From CAJXNP01 sp050305935 (GTDB lineage Bacteria > Bacteroidota > Bacteroidia > Cytophagales > Cyclobacteriaceae), in the NCBI GenBank assembly GCA_050305935.1, contig JBNLGG010000013.1, positions 11,122-75,121 of the forward strand: DNA of 64,000 bases, written 5' to 3'. Positions 17,801 to 24,626 of this stretch are shown one piece after another. The notes under the pieces are model-generated. The model was not told where the DNA came from. It made no database searches and saw only the letters and a list, made by a program, of their open reading frames with translations. The translations under genes and the position numbers were made by a program. Every line of letters starts with the position of its first letter. The first letter of the stretch is position 1.

Positions 17801-18434
17801 CAAGGATAAAACAATGGTGATTGATTTGACAAATAAGTTTCTGAGCGCTGACCGCAAAGTGAAGATCACCACCAATATGCAGATCTATTGGGATCATATT
17901 TTCTTCTCGGAGTGTGCTCCAGAGACTCCCGTCAATTTCACCACATTGAAGTTGAAAGAAGCGGATTTCCAATTCAGGGGATATTCAGTCATGTATCGTA
18001 AAGGAGGTCGCTACGGACCGCATTGGTTTGATTATAACGATGTGTCTACCGGACAAAAGTGGAGGGATTTGTCGGGCTACTATACACGTTATGGCAACGT
18101 GGACGAACTCGTGGAAAAAGGAGATAATAAATACATCATTGCCAATGCAGGGGATGAAATTCGATTTGAGTTTGATGCGATCAATTTACCCGAATTGCCT
18201 GTAGGATGGAAGCGCGACTTCCTGATTTACAGTGAGGGATGGGTGAAAGACGGCGATCTAAATACCGCTACCGGCCAGACCGTTGAGCCACTACCTTTCA
18301 GGGGAATGGATCATTATCCATATGGGGACGAATTGCAATATCCCGAAACTGAAGAATTGAGGGAGTACCATAGGGAATATAATACGAGAAAGGTGGATGC
18401 GACAGGATTTAGAGAGACCATAAAAAGTTACTAA
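14895..18434 (+). CDS. TPR / FG-GAP / ASPIC-UnbV lipoprotein with large uncharacterised C-terminal region
   Basis: 1179 residues. The signal peptide ends in WILSGC, so C25 is the likely lipidated residue. Residues about 40-215 are TPR repeats (MGYANLGLTYLRMGKYDDA). Seven DxDxDG calcium repeats follow at about 300-660 (DFDGDGDIDIYY, DFNNDGMEDLF, DVDLEGDLDLY, DFDDDGDLDLL, DYNNDGLPDVL, DIDNDGHMDIF, DFNADGDQDLF). Then comes a UnbV domain at about 675-735 (MHFGLGSREEADILRIVW). The last 430 residues open with CPFLYTWNGEKYVFVKD and include LRITEELWETVYFDHASL, FLQGWIFPTDASINVA and GWKRDFLIYSEGW; I recall similar tails in other phyla (Planctomycetes, Acidobacteria) but know no function. It closes the 5.4-18.4 kb block and mirrors its first gene. 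Confidence 0.85.
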   Translation: MIISTKTACKTIMIFSLSIWILSGCGKKEEKTEEQMLDKITATSIGLAYLEENQLDDAEVTFKKLINIDPDDAMGYANLGLTYLRMGKYDDAFKQLNKALEIEPNNPDIRLILAKTHEQNMEAEKAVAELEKITQATPDFAKAYYGLAEYYSKSNDESSMKKREENLKKVIEINPSNIVPRLYLMELLVQMKKTDECLARLEELRALVPEFPEESMEYYAKAKELLQKGDAEGALTNIRILHNFMKLTSLYQSGNLDIKGPGGELIGFPVITTSQGSSFVSLEGNSIMDIMRLTDVTEAVGLHIIEPGIEIQYTSLAVTDFDGDGDIDIYYTYAPVDANTSVRFLLSNELGSFTNVIESTGIDHDAVEKSATFGDFNNDGMEDLFITTTKGAILYQNKGEGKFVNISEAAGVGINVNGNDALFVDVDLEGDLDLYVINDGKNQLFRNNGDGTFTEQAEMMGLSGNGENSTFTGFGDFDDDGDLDLLTANNEGANSLVLNMRQGRFQDVSESSRINDSGKSGVADVSDYNNDGLPDVLATSSTSGKFQLYKNAGNGTFEVDAASSKAFNGLKTGSYSGAHFFDIDNDGHMDIFIMDESNGVHLFHNDSVGKFTDYSQLIPETIKGVQKVEIADFNADGDQDLFMAGKNGISLVRNETGNMNHYIKVQLVGLTNGNGKNNYFGIGAKLELKAGNLYQMQYVTSPSMHFGLGSREEADILRIVWSNGVPQNIISPKSDQDLIEEQMLKGSCPFLYTWNGEKYVFVKDMMWRSALGMPLGIMGGKTAYAFPDISKEYLKISGEMLKPKDGVYSLRITEELWETVYFDHASLIAVDHPADVDFFVDERFTLPPFAGKTLYHVPESNLPVSAKDGKGNDVMELIREKDDQYVSCFELDKYQGITEMKDLILDLGDKAKSDNLYLFLQGWIFPTDASINVAISQNNQYIPKAPSLQVLNKKGEWETVIESMGFPMGKDKTMVIDLTNKFLSADRKVKITTNMQIYWDHIFFSECAPETPVNFTTLKLKEADFQFRGYSVMYRKGGRYGPHWFDYNDVSTGQKWRDLSGYYTRYGNVDELVEKGDNKYIIANAGDEIRFEFDAINLPELPVGWKRDFLIYSEGWVKDGDLNTATGQTVEPLPFRGMDHYPYGDELQYPETEELREYHREYNTRKVDATGFRETIKSY

Positions 18435-18450
18435 TTTGAATAGTCCTGCG

Positions 18451-18518
18451 AAACCTGTCAGGTTTGCCAGTTTGCTGGCAAATAGAGTAGTTTTTGGGCA
18501 ATAAAACCTGACAGGTTT
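18451..18518. repeat. 68-bp palindromic element, AAACCTGTCAGGTTT pair
   Basis: AAACCTGTCAGGTTT (18451-18465) and its exact reverse complement AAACCTGACAGGTTT (18504-18518), 38 bases apart. An inner hairpin TTTGCCAG-TTTG-CTGGCAAA lies at 18463-18482. The same pair with the same 38-base spacing recurs at 21564-21631. It could terminate the long upstream gene; the right side ends in a short T-run. Confidence 0.9.
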
Positions 18519-18558
18519 TTGTTACATGACCAGGATGAACTTGAATTGATAAACGTAA

Positions 18559-18996
18559 ATGAATTCCAGGAAAATCGGATATATAGACGACAAAGAGGAT
18601 GAATTAGAAAAGGAGATTGAATGGGTATTGACGAGAACCAGTGAAGAAAGGCTAATTGTCAAATTCTCCGTTTTTATATGGCATTGGTCGGAATTGACTG
18701 CGATAATTATCCTTCCAGGGATAAGATTTATTATATAGATGAGGAGTGTAGTTCCAAAAATGATTGGAATTGGCGAGCCCCCGTTAAGAATTGAAATTTT
18801 GAAAAGTATCGGTGTGGTAGACTTTACCAACGCCTATCGACGAAGGAACGTTGTTACCATCGATGGAGTAAAGGCCAATGTTGTCTCAATGGATGATTTG
18901 CTTCTTATGAAAAGGGCTGCATTGCGCGACAGGAAAAAAAGCAGGGATCAGTAGGATTATAGTTTTTTGAAAAGCGTGATCAGTAAAAAAAAATAG
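18559..18996 (+). pseudogene. decayed small-protein plus nucleotidyltransferase module
   Basis: From the ATG at 18559 a frame reads MNSRKIGYIDDKEDELEKE, like small proteins found upstream of minimal nucleotidyltransferases in Bacteroidota. Around 18670 the sense switches frame (MALVGIDCDNYPSRDKIYY is in another frame), so a frameshift is likely. From about 18760 a second piece reads GIGEPPLRIEILKSI and VTIDGVKANVVSMDDLLLMK, like the C-terminal half of DUF6036/AbiEii-type nucleotidyltransferases. The N-terminal half with the catalytic motif is missing. A TAG at 18952-18954 stops the frame, but the family-like tail DYSFLKSVISKKK continues to the next stop at 18994-18996. I infer a deletion, a frameshift and possibly a nonsense change. 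Family identity is from motif memory. Confidence 0.55.
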
Positions 18997-19027
18997 CTTT
19001 GTCAAAAGCAAAGACCTTTGACAAAGC
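18996..19027 (-). terminator. intrinsic terminator of the M56/BlaR-like gene
   Basis: Perfect 11-bp stem (GCTTTGTCAAA and TTTGACAAAGC) with a 10-base loop, starting 10 bases beyond the stop codon of the minus-strand gene. On the minus strand it is followed by a run of T (A-run at 18985-18993 on the plus strand). Confidence 0.9.
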
Positions 19028-19036
19028 AAGACGTTT

Positions 19037-20827
19037 TTACTCCAAAACCACCGTCTTATTCCCATAGCTCACGTGGGAAAACACGAGTTTCTGATCCATT
19101 CCTTTTTCAATTGAAAAGTTTCCGTCAGCATCTGAAACAGTACCTTCGGTTGTTCCCTCGATAATAACAGCAGCACCCTTTATTGGAGAGCCTTCTCCAT
19201 CGTATAACCTGCCGGTCACCTTTACCATCCCATTTCCGATTCTTTCAGAATTTGCTTCAATTTTCATTTCGCTGACTGATACGTGATTGGCTTTATCTAC
19301 GATGATATGGTTGTTCACTTCTCCATTTCCCATTTGAAAGGAGATGGGCAGGATCATGCGTTGGCGGACTTCCTGACCACGCTGTTTGGCGGGTTTCCAG
19401 GAGTTGAAAGAACTCACCACGCGTTCTGCCTCTTCATCACAACCATAACCAATTCCCTTTTTAGTCTGGACATTTGATATGGAACCGTCTTTTTCAACGA
19501 TGAATTCTACAAAAACTCTTCCGGATATTTTGTTTTCCCTGGCTTCGGTTGGATAAAGGATATTTTGTGCTATGTAGGCGTAGAGTTCCTCAAAACCTTC
19601 CACGGGTTCAGCCATATCTTCCACAATGGTAAAAATTTCCCCCTCTTGTTTGGTCATTTCTGCAAGTTCATCACCGGATTCCCTTAAGCCTACAATAATG
19701 AATTCCCTTTCTTCTCCATCAATATCCTCTTGTATCAGTTCAAGAGACCATGGTAGTCCGTGTGCACCATTTTCTTTGATTATTTCATCTAAGTCTTTTT
19801 TGGTACCATCTAAATTTGTGGTTTCAATCAGCAAATATTCATGATCAGGATCAGCATCCTTAACTTCATTCAATCTTTGTTGAACTACATCAGGAACATC
19901 TAATGCCATAGTAGACTCCTGCGCCATTTCATTGAGCTCGGCTCCAATCTGGTCCTGGCAGGCAATCGTAAAGAACAGGCCGGTAGCTACTACTGCAACA
20001 GCCCCGATTTTCCATTTTTTCATTTTTCTTTTCATTGTTTTCATCATTTCGATGCGTTTTACGGTTAAAGATTTATTAAAATGGTTGGCGAGGGATATAC
20101 CGGCCGATTGTAATGTAATCCTCGCCAACAAACTGCAGTATTCTTGTATATCGAGATCCCTGACGGTCTTTTCGTCCGCCTGGTATTCGTGGATATCTGA
20201 AATGTTTCTTTTAAGTGGATAGACTAATGGATTGAACCAAAATAGAATTCTTGCCAGCTCAACCATTAAAATATCGATGGAATGGTAATTCTTTATATGT
20301 TGAATTTCGTGGCTGATAATTTGGCGTTTGTCGATATCGCTCAGGTTGTCAGCTTCCCCAATGATGATCCATTTAAAGAATGAAAATGTGGGGATCGTTT
20401 TATTGGTTTCATAGATCGAATATCCATCTGACGCCACCATTAGTTTTGACTTTCTGATGATCAAGGAAAGCCTGATAAACTGGTAAATGGTTTTACCGGT
20501 AAAAACAATAAGTCCCAATAAATATATCTGGAACACCACCTTCCAAACATTAAAGAAGGGCGTTGTAATTACTTCCACCTTTTCACCACCGCCGACGACA
20601 ATTTCTGGCAGGATATAAGCAGGCATCATCTGGCCAATGGTAGGAATAGAGCTATTCCCGATTCCTATAGTAAATAGCGGAAAAAGGAGGGAGGCCAACA
20701 CGGTAAAGCCAAGGTACAACCTCTTAAATGTGAAATTGGTCTCGTTTTTTAGCAACAGGAGATATGCACCATAACATAACAGGAGACAAAGATTTGCTTC
20801 CAGAAGGTAGTTGATGTAGGTGTTCAT
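19037..20827 (-). CDS. BlaR1-like M56 metallopeptidase with TonB C-terminal and carboxypeptidase-regulatory-like domains
   Basis: 596 residues. Three or more N-terminal membrane segments (about 7-26, 38-56, 95-112) surround the M56 peptidase domain, whose zinc motif is H173-E-I-Q-H177 (SHEIQHIKNYHS). A further membrane segment lies near 270-288. The periplasmic part then has a TonB C-terminal-like domain (about 400-475: YPTEAREN, GRVFVEFIVEKDGSISNV, NSWKPAKQRG) and ends with a carboxypeptidase-regulatory-like fold (about 530-596: GAAVIIEGTTEGTVSDADGNFSI). BlaR-type proteins sense a signal outside and cleave or release the BlaI repressor. It lacks the penicillin-binding sensor domain of BlaR1, so beta-lactam is not the implied signal. 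Its start overlaps the blaI-like stop by 4 bases (ATGA). Confidence 0.85.
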   Translation of the reverse strand: MNTYINYLLEANLCLLLCYGAYLLLLKNETNFTFKRLYLGFTVLASLLFPLFTIGIGNSSIPTIGQMMPAYILPEIVVGGGEKVEVITTPFFNVWKVVFQIYLLGLIVFTGKTIYQFIRLSLIIRKSKLMVASDGYSIYETNKTIPTFSFFKWIIIGEADNLSDIDKRQIISHEIQHIKNYHSIDILMVELARILFWFNPLVYPLKRNISDIHEYQADEKTVRDLDIQEYCSLLARITLQSAGISLANHFNKSLTVKRIEMMKTMKRKMKKWKIGAVAVVATGLFFTIACQDQIGAELNEMAQESTMALDVPDVVQQRLNEVKDADPDHEYLLIETTNLDGTKKDLDEIIKENGAHGLPWSLELIQEDIDGEEREFIIVGLRESGDELAEMTKQEGEIFTIVEDMAEPVEGFEELYAYIAQNILYPTEARENKISGRVFVEFIVEKDGSISNVQTKKGIGYGCDEEAERVVSSFNSWKPAKQRGQEVRQRMILPISFQMGNGEVNNHIIVDKANHVSVSEMKIEANSERIGNGMVKVTGRLYDGEGSPIKGAAVIIEGTTEGTVSDADGNFSIEKGMDQKLVFSHVSYGNKTVVLE

Positions 20828-21186
20828 TCTTTCTGGTCTTTTACTTCGTTCAATAATTTTTCAATGTCATTGACATCCAGGTTGTTTTCTTTAGCAAAGA
20901 AAGAAACCAGGTTTTTAAATGATCCATTGAAATAGCCGGTCAGCATATTGTTCAGGTAAAATTTAGTATACTTTTCCCTGGAGATAACCGGGAAGTATTC
21001 GTGCGTTTTACCATATGCCTTGTGGTCAACAAAACCTTTGGATTCTAAAATCCTGACAATGGTGGAAATGGTATTGTAGGCAGGTTTTGGCTCTGGAAGT
21101 CTCTCTATAATGTCTTTGACAAATCCCTTTTTCATTTCCCAGAGGATCTGCATCACCTGGTCTTCTGCTTTGGTAAGTTCTTTCAT
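20824..21186 (-). CDS. BlaI/MecI/CopY-family transcriptional repressor
   Basis: 120 residues, the normal length for the family. Winged-helix signatures are visible: LTKAEDQVMQILWEMKKGFVKDII, PAYNTISTIVRILESKGFVDHKAYGKTHEYFPVIS. The C-terminal 50 residues form the dimerisation part, where the partner protease normally cuts. It is the first gene of a two-gene operon with the M56 protein (4-base overlap). Its own upstream region carries several AACTAA/TTAGTT palindromes, consistent with autorepression. The regulated process is not known from the sequence. Confidence 0.9.
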   Translation of the reverse strand: MKELTKAEDQVMQILWEMKKGFVKDIIERLPEPKPAYNTISTIVRILESKGFVDHKAYGKTHEYFPVISREKYTKFYLNNMLTGYFNGSFKNLVSFFAKENNLDVNDIEKLLNEVKDQKE

Positions 21187-21198
21187 TATTCCTGGTTA

Positions 21199-21260
21199 TT
21201 TAGTTATAAAACTAAAACTTTAGTTAATGCGATCCAAATATTTCAACTAATTTTTTAGTT
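21199..21260. promoter_or_regulatory. probable BlaI operators and promoter of the blaI-M56 operon
   Basis: Three palindromes of one type: TTTAGTTATAAAACTAAA (21199-21216), AACTAAA-AC-TTTAGTT (21210-21225, sharing a half-site with the first) and AACTAATTTTTTAGTT (21245-21260). Between them, on the minus strand, AATATTTG (21235-21242 reversed) fits a Bacteroidota -7 box with one mismatch. Operators on both sides of the -7 box would allow repression. A single AACTAAA half-site lies at 21320-21326, before the plus-strand zinc-finger gene, which may therefore be co-regulated. Confidence 0.65.
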
Positions 21261-21348
21261 ATGAGGGAAAACTTTTGCAAATAATCTTCAATGTATTGGT
21301 TAAAATGCTGTTTTTATGTAACTAAAACGCTCGAAAAAAAAATGTAAA

Positions 21349-21549
21349 ATGGGAATAATTCGACTTCTTCTTATCATAGGCTTCCTCGTTATTATCTATT
21401 CACTAATTAAAAGACTCCTTAACCCACCGAACTACCAGAAGTGTAAAAAATGCGATGGAAAAGGGTACTGGCTGGGAGCCCGGGGTAGGGAGACCTGTGA
21501 CAGGTGTTTTGGTTCGGGGAAGTTGCCAAAGGATTATATTCAGGATTAG
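21349..21549 (+). CDS. small membrane-anchored DnaJ-type zinc-finger protein
   Basis: 66 residues. One N-terminal transmembrane segment (about 4-22) is followed by two CxxC pairs, CKKCDGKGYW and CDRCFGSGK. This is the CxxCxGxG pattern of a DnaJ central zinc-binding repeat. It could bind one zinc ion on the cytoplasmic face; no J-domain is present. It is divergent from the blaI-like operon, with a possible operator half-site upstream, and is followed by the second 68-bp palindromic element. Confidence 0.7.
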   Translation: MGIIRLLLIIGFLVIIYSLIKRLLNPPNYQKCKKCDGKGYWLGARGRETCDRCFGSGKLPKDYIQD

Positions 21550-21563
21550 TGTTGCAATAATCT

Positions 21564-21631
21564 AAACCTGTCAGGTTTTTTTGCTTGGAAACCCGATAAG
21601 CAGATCAAAGCTATTAAAACCTGACAGGTTT
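21564..21631. repeat. 68-bp palindromic element, second copy
   Basis: AAACCTGTCAGGTTT (21564-21578) and AAACCTGACAGGTTT (21617-21631), 38 bases apart exactly as at 18451-18518, although the inner sequences differ. It sits between two convergent genes and each half is followed by T-rich sequence, so it may work as a bidirectional terminator. Confidence 0.9.
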
Positions 21632-21647
21632 CTAATATCCATTCATC

Positions 21648-22025
21648 TTAATGCTGCTTTCTTTTTATTTTAATATTTCGATAGACACTTCCTGCCGTTG
21701 CGATTAATAGTCCTCCCAGGGCAAGACTATCAGCTACGCCTGATGAAATAGGTAGGTGGATCATCCTGAAAAAGTAGGTGATAAAAGACGCAGGCAAATC
21801 TGTTTCTCCAAGCTCCCTTTTTATCTCCCAATGCCAGTCCGTCAGAAAGCAGTATCCGAACCCATACCATATACCTAAAATGAACCAGGAAAAAATGGTT
21901 ATCATTATCACAACTAAATGTGGTTTCAGTGTTTTATTCCAAAGCCATCCAAAGAGATTAAAAAGAATGATGCCCAAGTGCAAGATAAAAAAGGAAATGT
22001 CTCCTATGTGAAATAGGATTTGCAT
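21648..22025 (-). CDS. DUF2784-like integral membrane protein
   Basis: 125 residues with about four hydrophobic segments. The signature HLGIILFNLFGWLWNKT, followed by WFILGIWYGFGYCFLTDWHW, is characteristic of DUF2784 proteins, whose function is unknown. The C-terminus is basic (KIKRKQH). One base separates its start from the stop of the upstream histidine kinase gene on the same strand, so the two are probably co-transcribed. Confidence 0.75.
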   Translation of the reverse strand: MQILFHIGDISFFILHLGIILFNLFGWLWNKTLKPHLVVIMITIFSWFILGIWYGFGYCFLTDWHWEIKRELGETDLPASFITYFFRMIHLPISSGVADSLALGGLLIATAGSVYRNIKIKRKQH

Positions 22026-22026
22026 G

Positions 22027-23277
22027 TTATTTCGCCGGGAAACTCACAAAGAAAGATGTCCCTTTTCCCAATTCGCTTTCATACCAGATCTTCCCGCCCA
22101 TTCCTTCGGTAAATTTTTTTACGATGGAAAGTCCAAGTCCGGTAGACAATTCATCGCCCGTCGGCTGGGCGCTAAGTTTTTGATATTTGCTAAATAACAG
22201 TGTCTTGTCTTGTTCGCTTAGCCCAGGTCCTTCGTCCCTGATTTCACAAACTACACGTCCTTTGTTATTAGAGAGTTTTATATAAATGTTCTTTTTGTGC
22301 GGTGAAAATTTGATGGCATTCGATACAAGGTTTTCAAAAACCTGCATGGAATAGTTTTTATCGAGGCTCGCGACCGGTTTTTTTGTCTTCAGATCAAAAT
22401 GGATATTGATTTGTTTCTTTTCCGCCGCCATTTGAAAATTTCCAACGACCTCCAGGAGTAATTTATTCAGATCAACATCTTCCAGATGAATGTTGAGATT
22501 TTTGGATTCGATAGCCTCCACGTCCAGGATTTTGTTAATCATGTCGGTAAGCCTCGTCGCACTTTTTTCCATGATTTCAATGTAGCCGATTAATTCGCTG
22601 TCCAATTGGTCCTGCTTAAAGCGGATGATCTTTAGCAGGCCTTTAATCTGATTGAGCGGGCTTTTCAAATCATGGGCTACCACTCCGATAAGGTTATTCT
22701 TTTCCTTATTTAAGGCTAAGAGTTCTTCATTTTTTTTCAGTATCTCTTCCTGTTGCTTTCGCAGGTCGTCATGCATTTTGCTGATGTGCTCATTGGCTTC
22801 GTGGAGATAGTCGGATTGGTCTAATATGTGATCATTCTGGGATTGCAGTTCTTCGTTTTTCTCCAAAATATTTTTGTGGGATTTTTCCAGTTCCTTCGCC
22901 TGCTTTTCGATTTGCTTTTTCTGTTCTTCCAGTTTTTCGTTTACATCTTCCAGATCGCTGGCTAACAGCATGAGGTCCTTCTGCTTATACTGTAGTAGGT
23001 AGTTATGGGCGTTAAACGTCTGGATCTCCTTGAACAGGGCATCAAATTCGGAATTCAGTTCCTGGTAAATTCCGTTGTCGTATTTTTCCTGCTTTTTCGT
23101 CTGGACGAATAGCTTTTTCTTTTCTTTTTCGATGAATGAAAGCAGGTCGGTGGTGTTTGAATGGGAAGCCTTTTCCTGGATGGCATTCATTAATTCAAGC
23201 ATGTGGCTTCTAAATGTAGTCTGATCCTCCTTTAGGCTCGAAAGTAATTCCACTATTTCATCTTTCGATGTTGTCAT
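22027..23277 (-). CDS. soluble coiled-coil sensor histidine kinase
   Basis: 416 residues with no membrane segment. Residues about 60-190 are a long coiled coil (many E/K/Q, for example EKLEEQKKQIEKQAKELEK). The HisKA domain follows with H202 in VVAHDLKSPLNQIKG. The HATPase domain has an N-box (FENLVSNAIKFSPH), G1 (DEGPGLS) and G2 (TGLGLSIVKKF). There is no receiver domain and no recognisable sensor domain, so input must come through the coiled coil or a partner. No response regulator is adjacent, which makes it an orphan kinase. Confidence 0.9.
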   Translation of the reverse strand: MTTSKDEIVELLSSLKEDQTTFRSHMLELMNAIQEKASHSNTTDLLSFIEKEKKKLFVQTKKQEKYDNGIYQELNSEFDALFKEIQTFNAHNYLLQYKQKDLMLLASDLEDVNEKLEEQKKQIEKQAKELEKSHKNILEKNEELQSQNDHILDQSDYLHEANEHISKMHDDLRKQQEEILKKNEELLALNKEKNNLIGVVAHDLKSPLNQIKGLLKIIRFKQDQLDSELIGYIEIMEKSATRLTDMINKILDVEAIESKNLNIHLEDVDLNKLLLEVVGNFQMAAEKKQINIHFDLKTKKPVASLDKNYSMQVFENLVSNAIKFSPHKKNIYIKLSNNKGRVVCEIRDEGPGLSEQDKTLLFSKYQKLSAQPTGDELSTGLGLSIVKKFTEGMGGKIWYESELGKGTSFFVSFPAK

Positions 23278-23705
23278 GCATTCGGTTTAAAAAATTTATT
23301 TGAATTCGAATGTCTCCGATTCATGAAATTATTCATTTATTACACCTATCCTTTGTTTCTTCATCCGGCAGAGAAATCTTTTTGCCAGTTGTCAGTCCCT
23401 CAAATCAGCCCTTCAATGGGTAAATTAGTTAAAGATGAGAGTATTATGCCCAGAAAAACAAACAACTAAAATACAAATAAAAAATATTTCAATGCTATTT
23501 TTTGAAACGATTTATTGGGCAAATGCATTAAGAAAAGGCTGTATTAAGTCTTAAAAATTACTGGCCATCAAACCAGTAATCATAATACCTTTCAGAAAGT
23601 TTGGAACTTTCTGAAAGGTTTCCGGCATGAATTGGTTGATTAGAAACTGGATCAAACAATATAAGGGCAAATACAGGGTGATTTAAACTATAATTTTATT
23701 TGCAC
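23278..23705. other. intergenic region, no gene seen
   Basis: 428 bases between the histidine kinase start and the kdsB stop. Apart from the repeat at 23587-23619 I see only AT-rich sequence that should hold the kinase promoter. No tRNA, no credible small ORF. Confidence 0.6.
23587..23619. repeat. inverted 15-nt repeat pair (ACCTTTCAGAAAGTT)
   Basis: ACCTTTCAGAAAGTT (23587-23601), TGG spacer, then the exact reverse complement AACTTTCTGAAAGGT (23605-23619). It has the same 33-base layout and nearly the same arms as the element at 14754-14786. Confidence 0.85.
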
Positions 23706-24449
23706 TCAAAACAATTTTCTCACCCTCTCTAAATCTTCCATCGTGTCTACCGGAATGCTTTGGTGCTCGGTGACGCCGATTTTAATTACCCCGCCATTTT
23801 CCAGCCATCGGTTTTGTTCCAGCCGTTCCAGCTTTTCCAGTCGCGAGGGAGGTAAATCCGCGAATTTTTTTAGTGTTTTAGAAGTATAACCGTAGAGTCC
23901 CAGGTGCTTGTAGAAAGTAGCATGCTTTATCCAATCCTTTCTGTCGACTTCATGCACTGCGGGGATGACTGATCGGCTGAAATAGAGTGCTTTCATGTGT
24001 TCGTCAAATGTCACAAACACCTCGCTGCTGTTTTCCAGATCGTGGGGATCTGTGACCGGGATAACCAGGGTGGCCATTTCGGCCGTTTCATCCTTGAAGC
24101 AGTCTTTCAAAGTAATGATTTGCTCCGGGTGGATCATCGGTTCATCTCCTTGAATATTGATTACCACGTCAAAAGAAGTTGCCAGGATTTCTTCCACTTT
24201 TTGCAGGGTTTCCAGGCATCGGTTGGTTCCCGTTGTGTGATCTTTGGAGGTCATTATCACCTTCCCGCCAAATTTTTCCACCGCCTGGAATATCCGCTCG
24301 TCATCCGTCGCTACATATACATGGTCTAAAATAGGGGATACTTTCTCATACACCCACTGGATCATGGGTTTGCCCTTAATATCTGCCAGAGGTTTGCCTT
24401 CCAATCTGGTCGATCCGTAACGCGCAGGGACGATTCCTAGAAATTTCAT
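23706..24449 (-). CDS. kdsB: 3-deoxy-manno-octulosonate cytidylyltransferase (CMP-Kdo/CMP-Kdo8N synthetase)
   Basis: 247 residues from the ATG at 24449; this start gives the family's typical opening MKFLGIVPARYGSTRLEGKPL. Other KdsB signatures are YVATDDERI, TGTNRCLE, NIQGDEP, a proposed metal-binding D in QGDEP, and FYKHLGLYGY. The enzyme joins CTP and Kdo to give CMP-Kdo, the donor for the inner lipopolysaccharide core; it is cytoplasmic. It is divergent from kdnA-kdnB, whose products would turn Kdo into 8-amino-Kdo. In Shewanella the KdsB of that pathway activates Kdo8N, so the same is likely here, but the sequence alone does not tell Kdo from Kdo8N preference. Confidence 0.95.
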   Translation of the reverse strand: MKFLGIVPARYGSTRLEGKPLADIKGKPMIQWVYEKVSPILDHVYVATDDERIFQAVEKFGGKVIMTSKDHTTGTNRCLETLQKVEEILATSFDVVINIQGDEPMIHPEQIITLKDCFKDETAEMATLVIPVTDPHDLENSSEVFVTFDEHMKALYFSRSVIPAVHEVDRKDWIKHATFYKHLGLYGYTSKTLKKFADLPPSRLEKLERLEQNRWLENGGVIKIGVTEHQSIPVDTMEDLERVRKLF

Positions 24450-24626
24450 ATTAATCGAATTGAACCGCAAATAAACGAATTACCCCTGTGAAAGACATTC
24501 AATTTTGGCACGAATAAATTAATTGAAGCAAAATTTCTTTCAAAAAATGATAATTGGTTAATATTGTGGCGAAGTCGGCGGAAGCATGGCCGAACTTTAA
24601 TTAAGCATTCACAAAAGAATTGAATT

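Noticed and set aside
18451..21631. Composite transposon bounded by the two 68-bp elements
   Set aside because: Both elements are themselves palindromic, contain no transposase between them, and the enclosed genes (BlaI/M56, zinc-finger protein) look native; no target-site duplication was seen.
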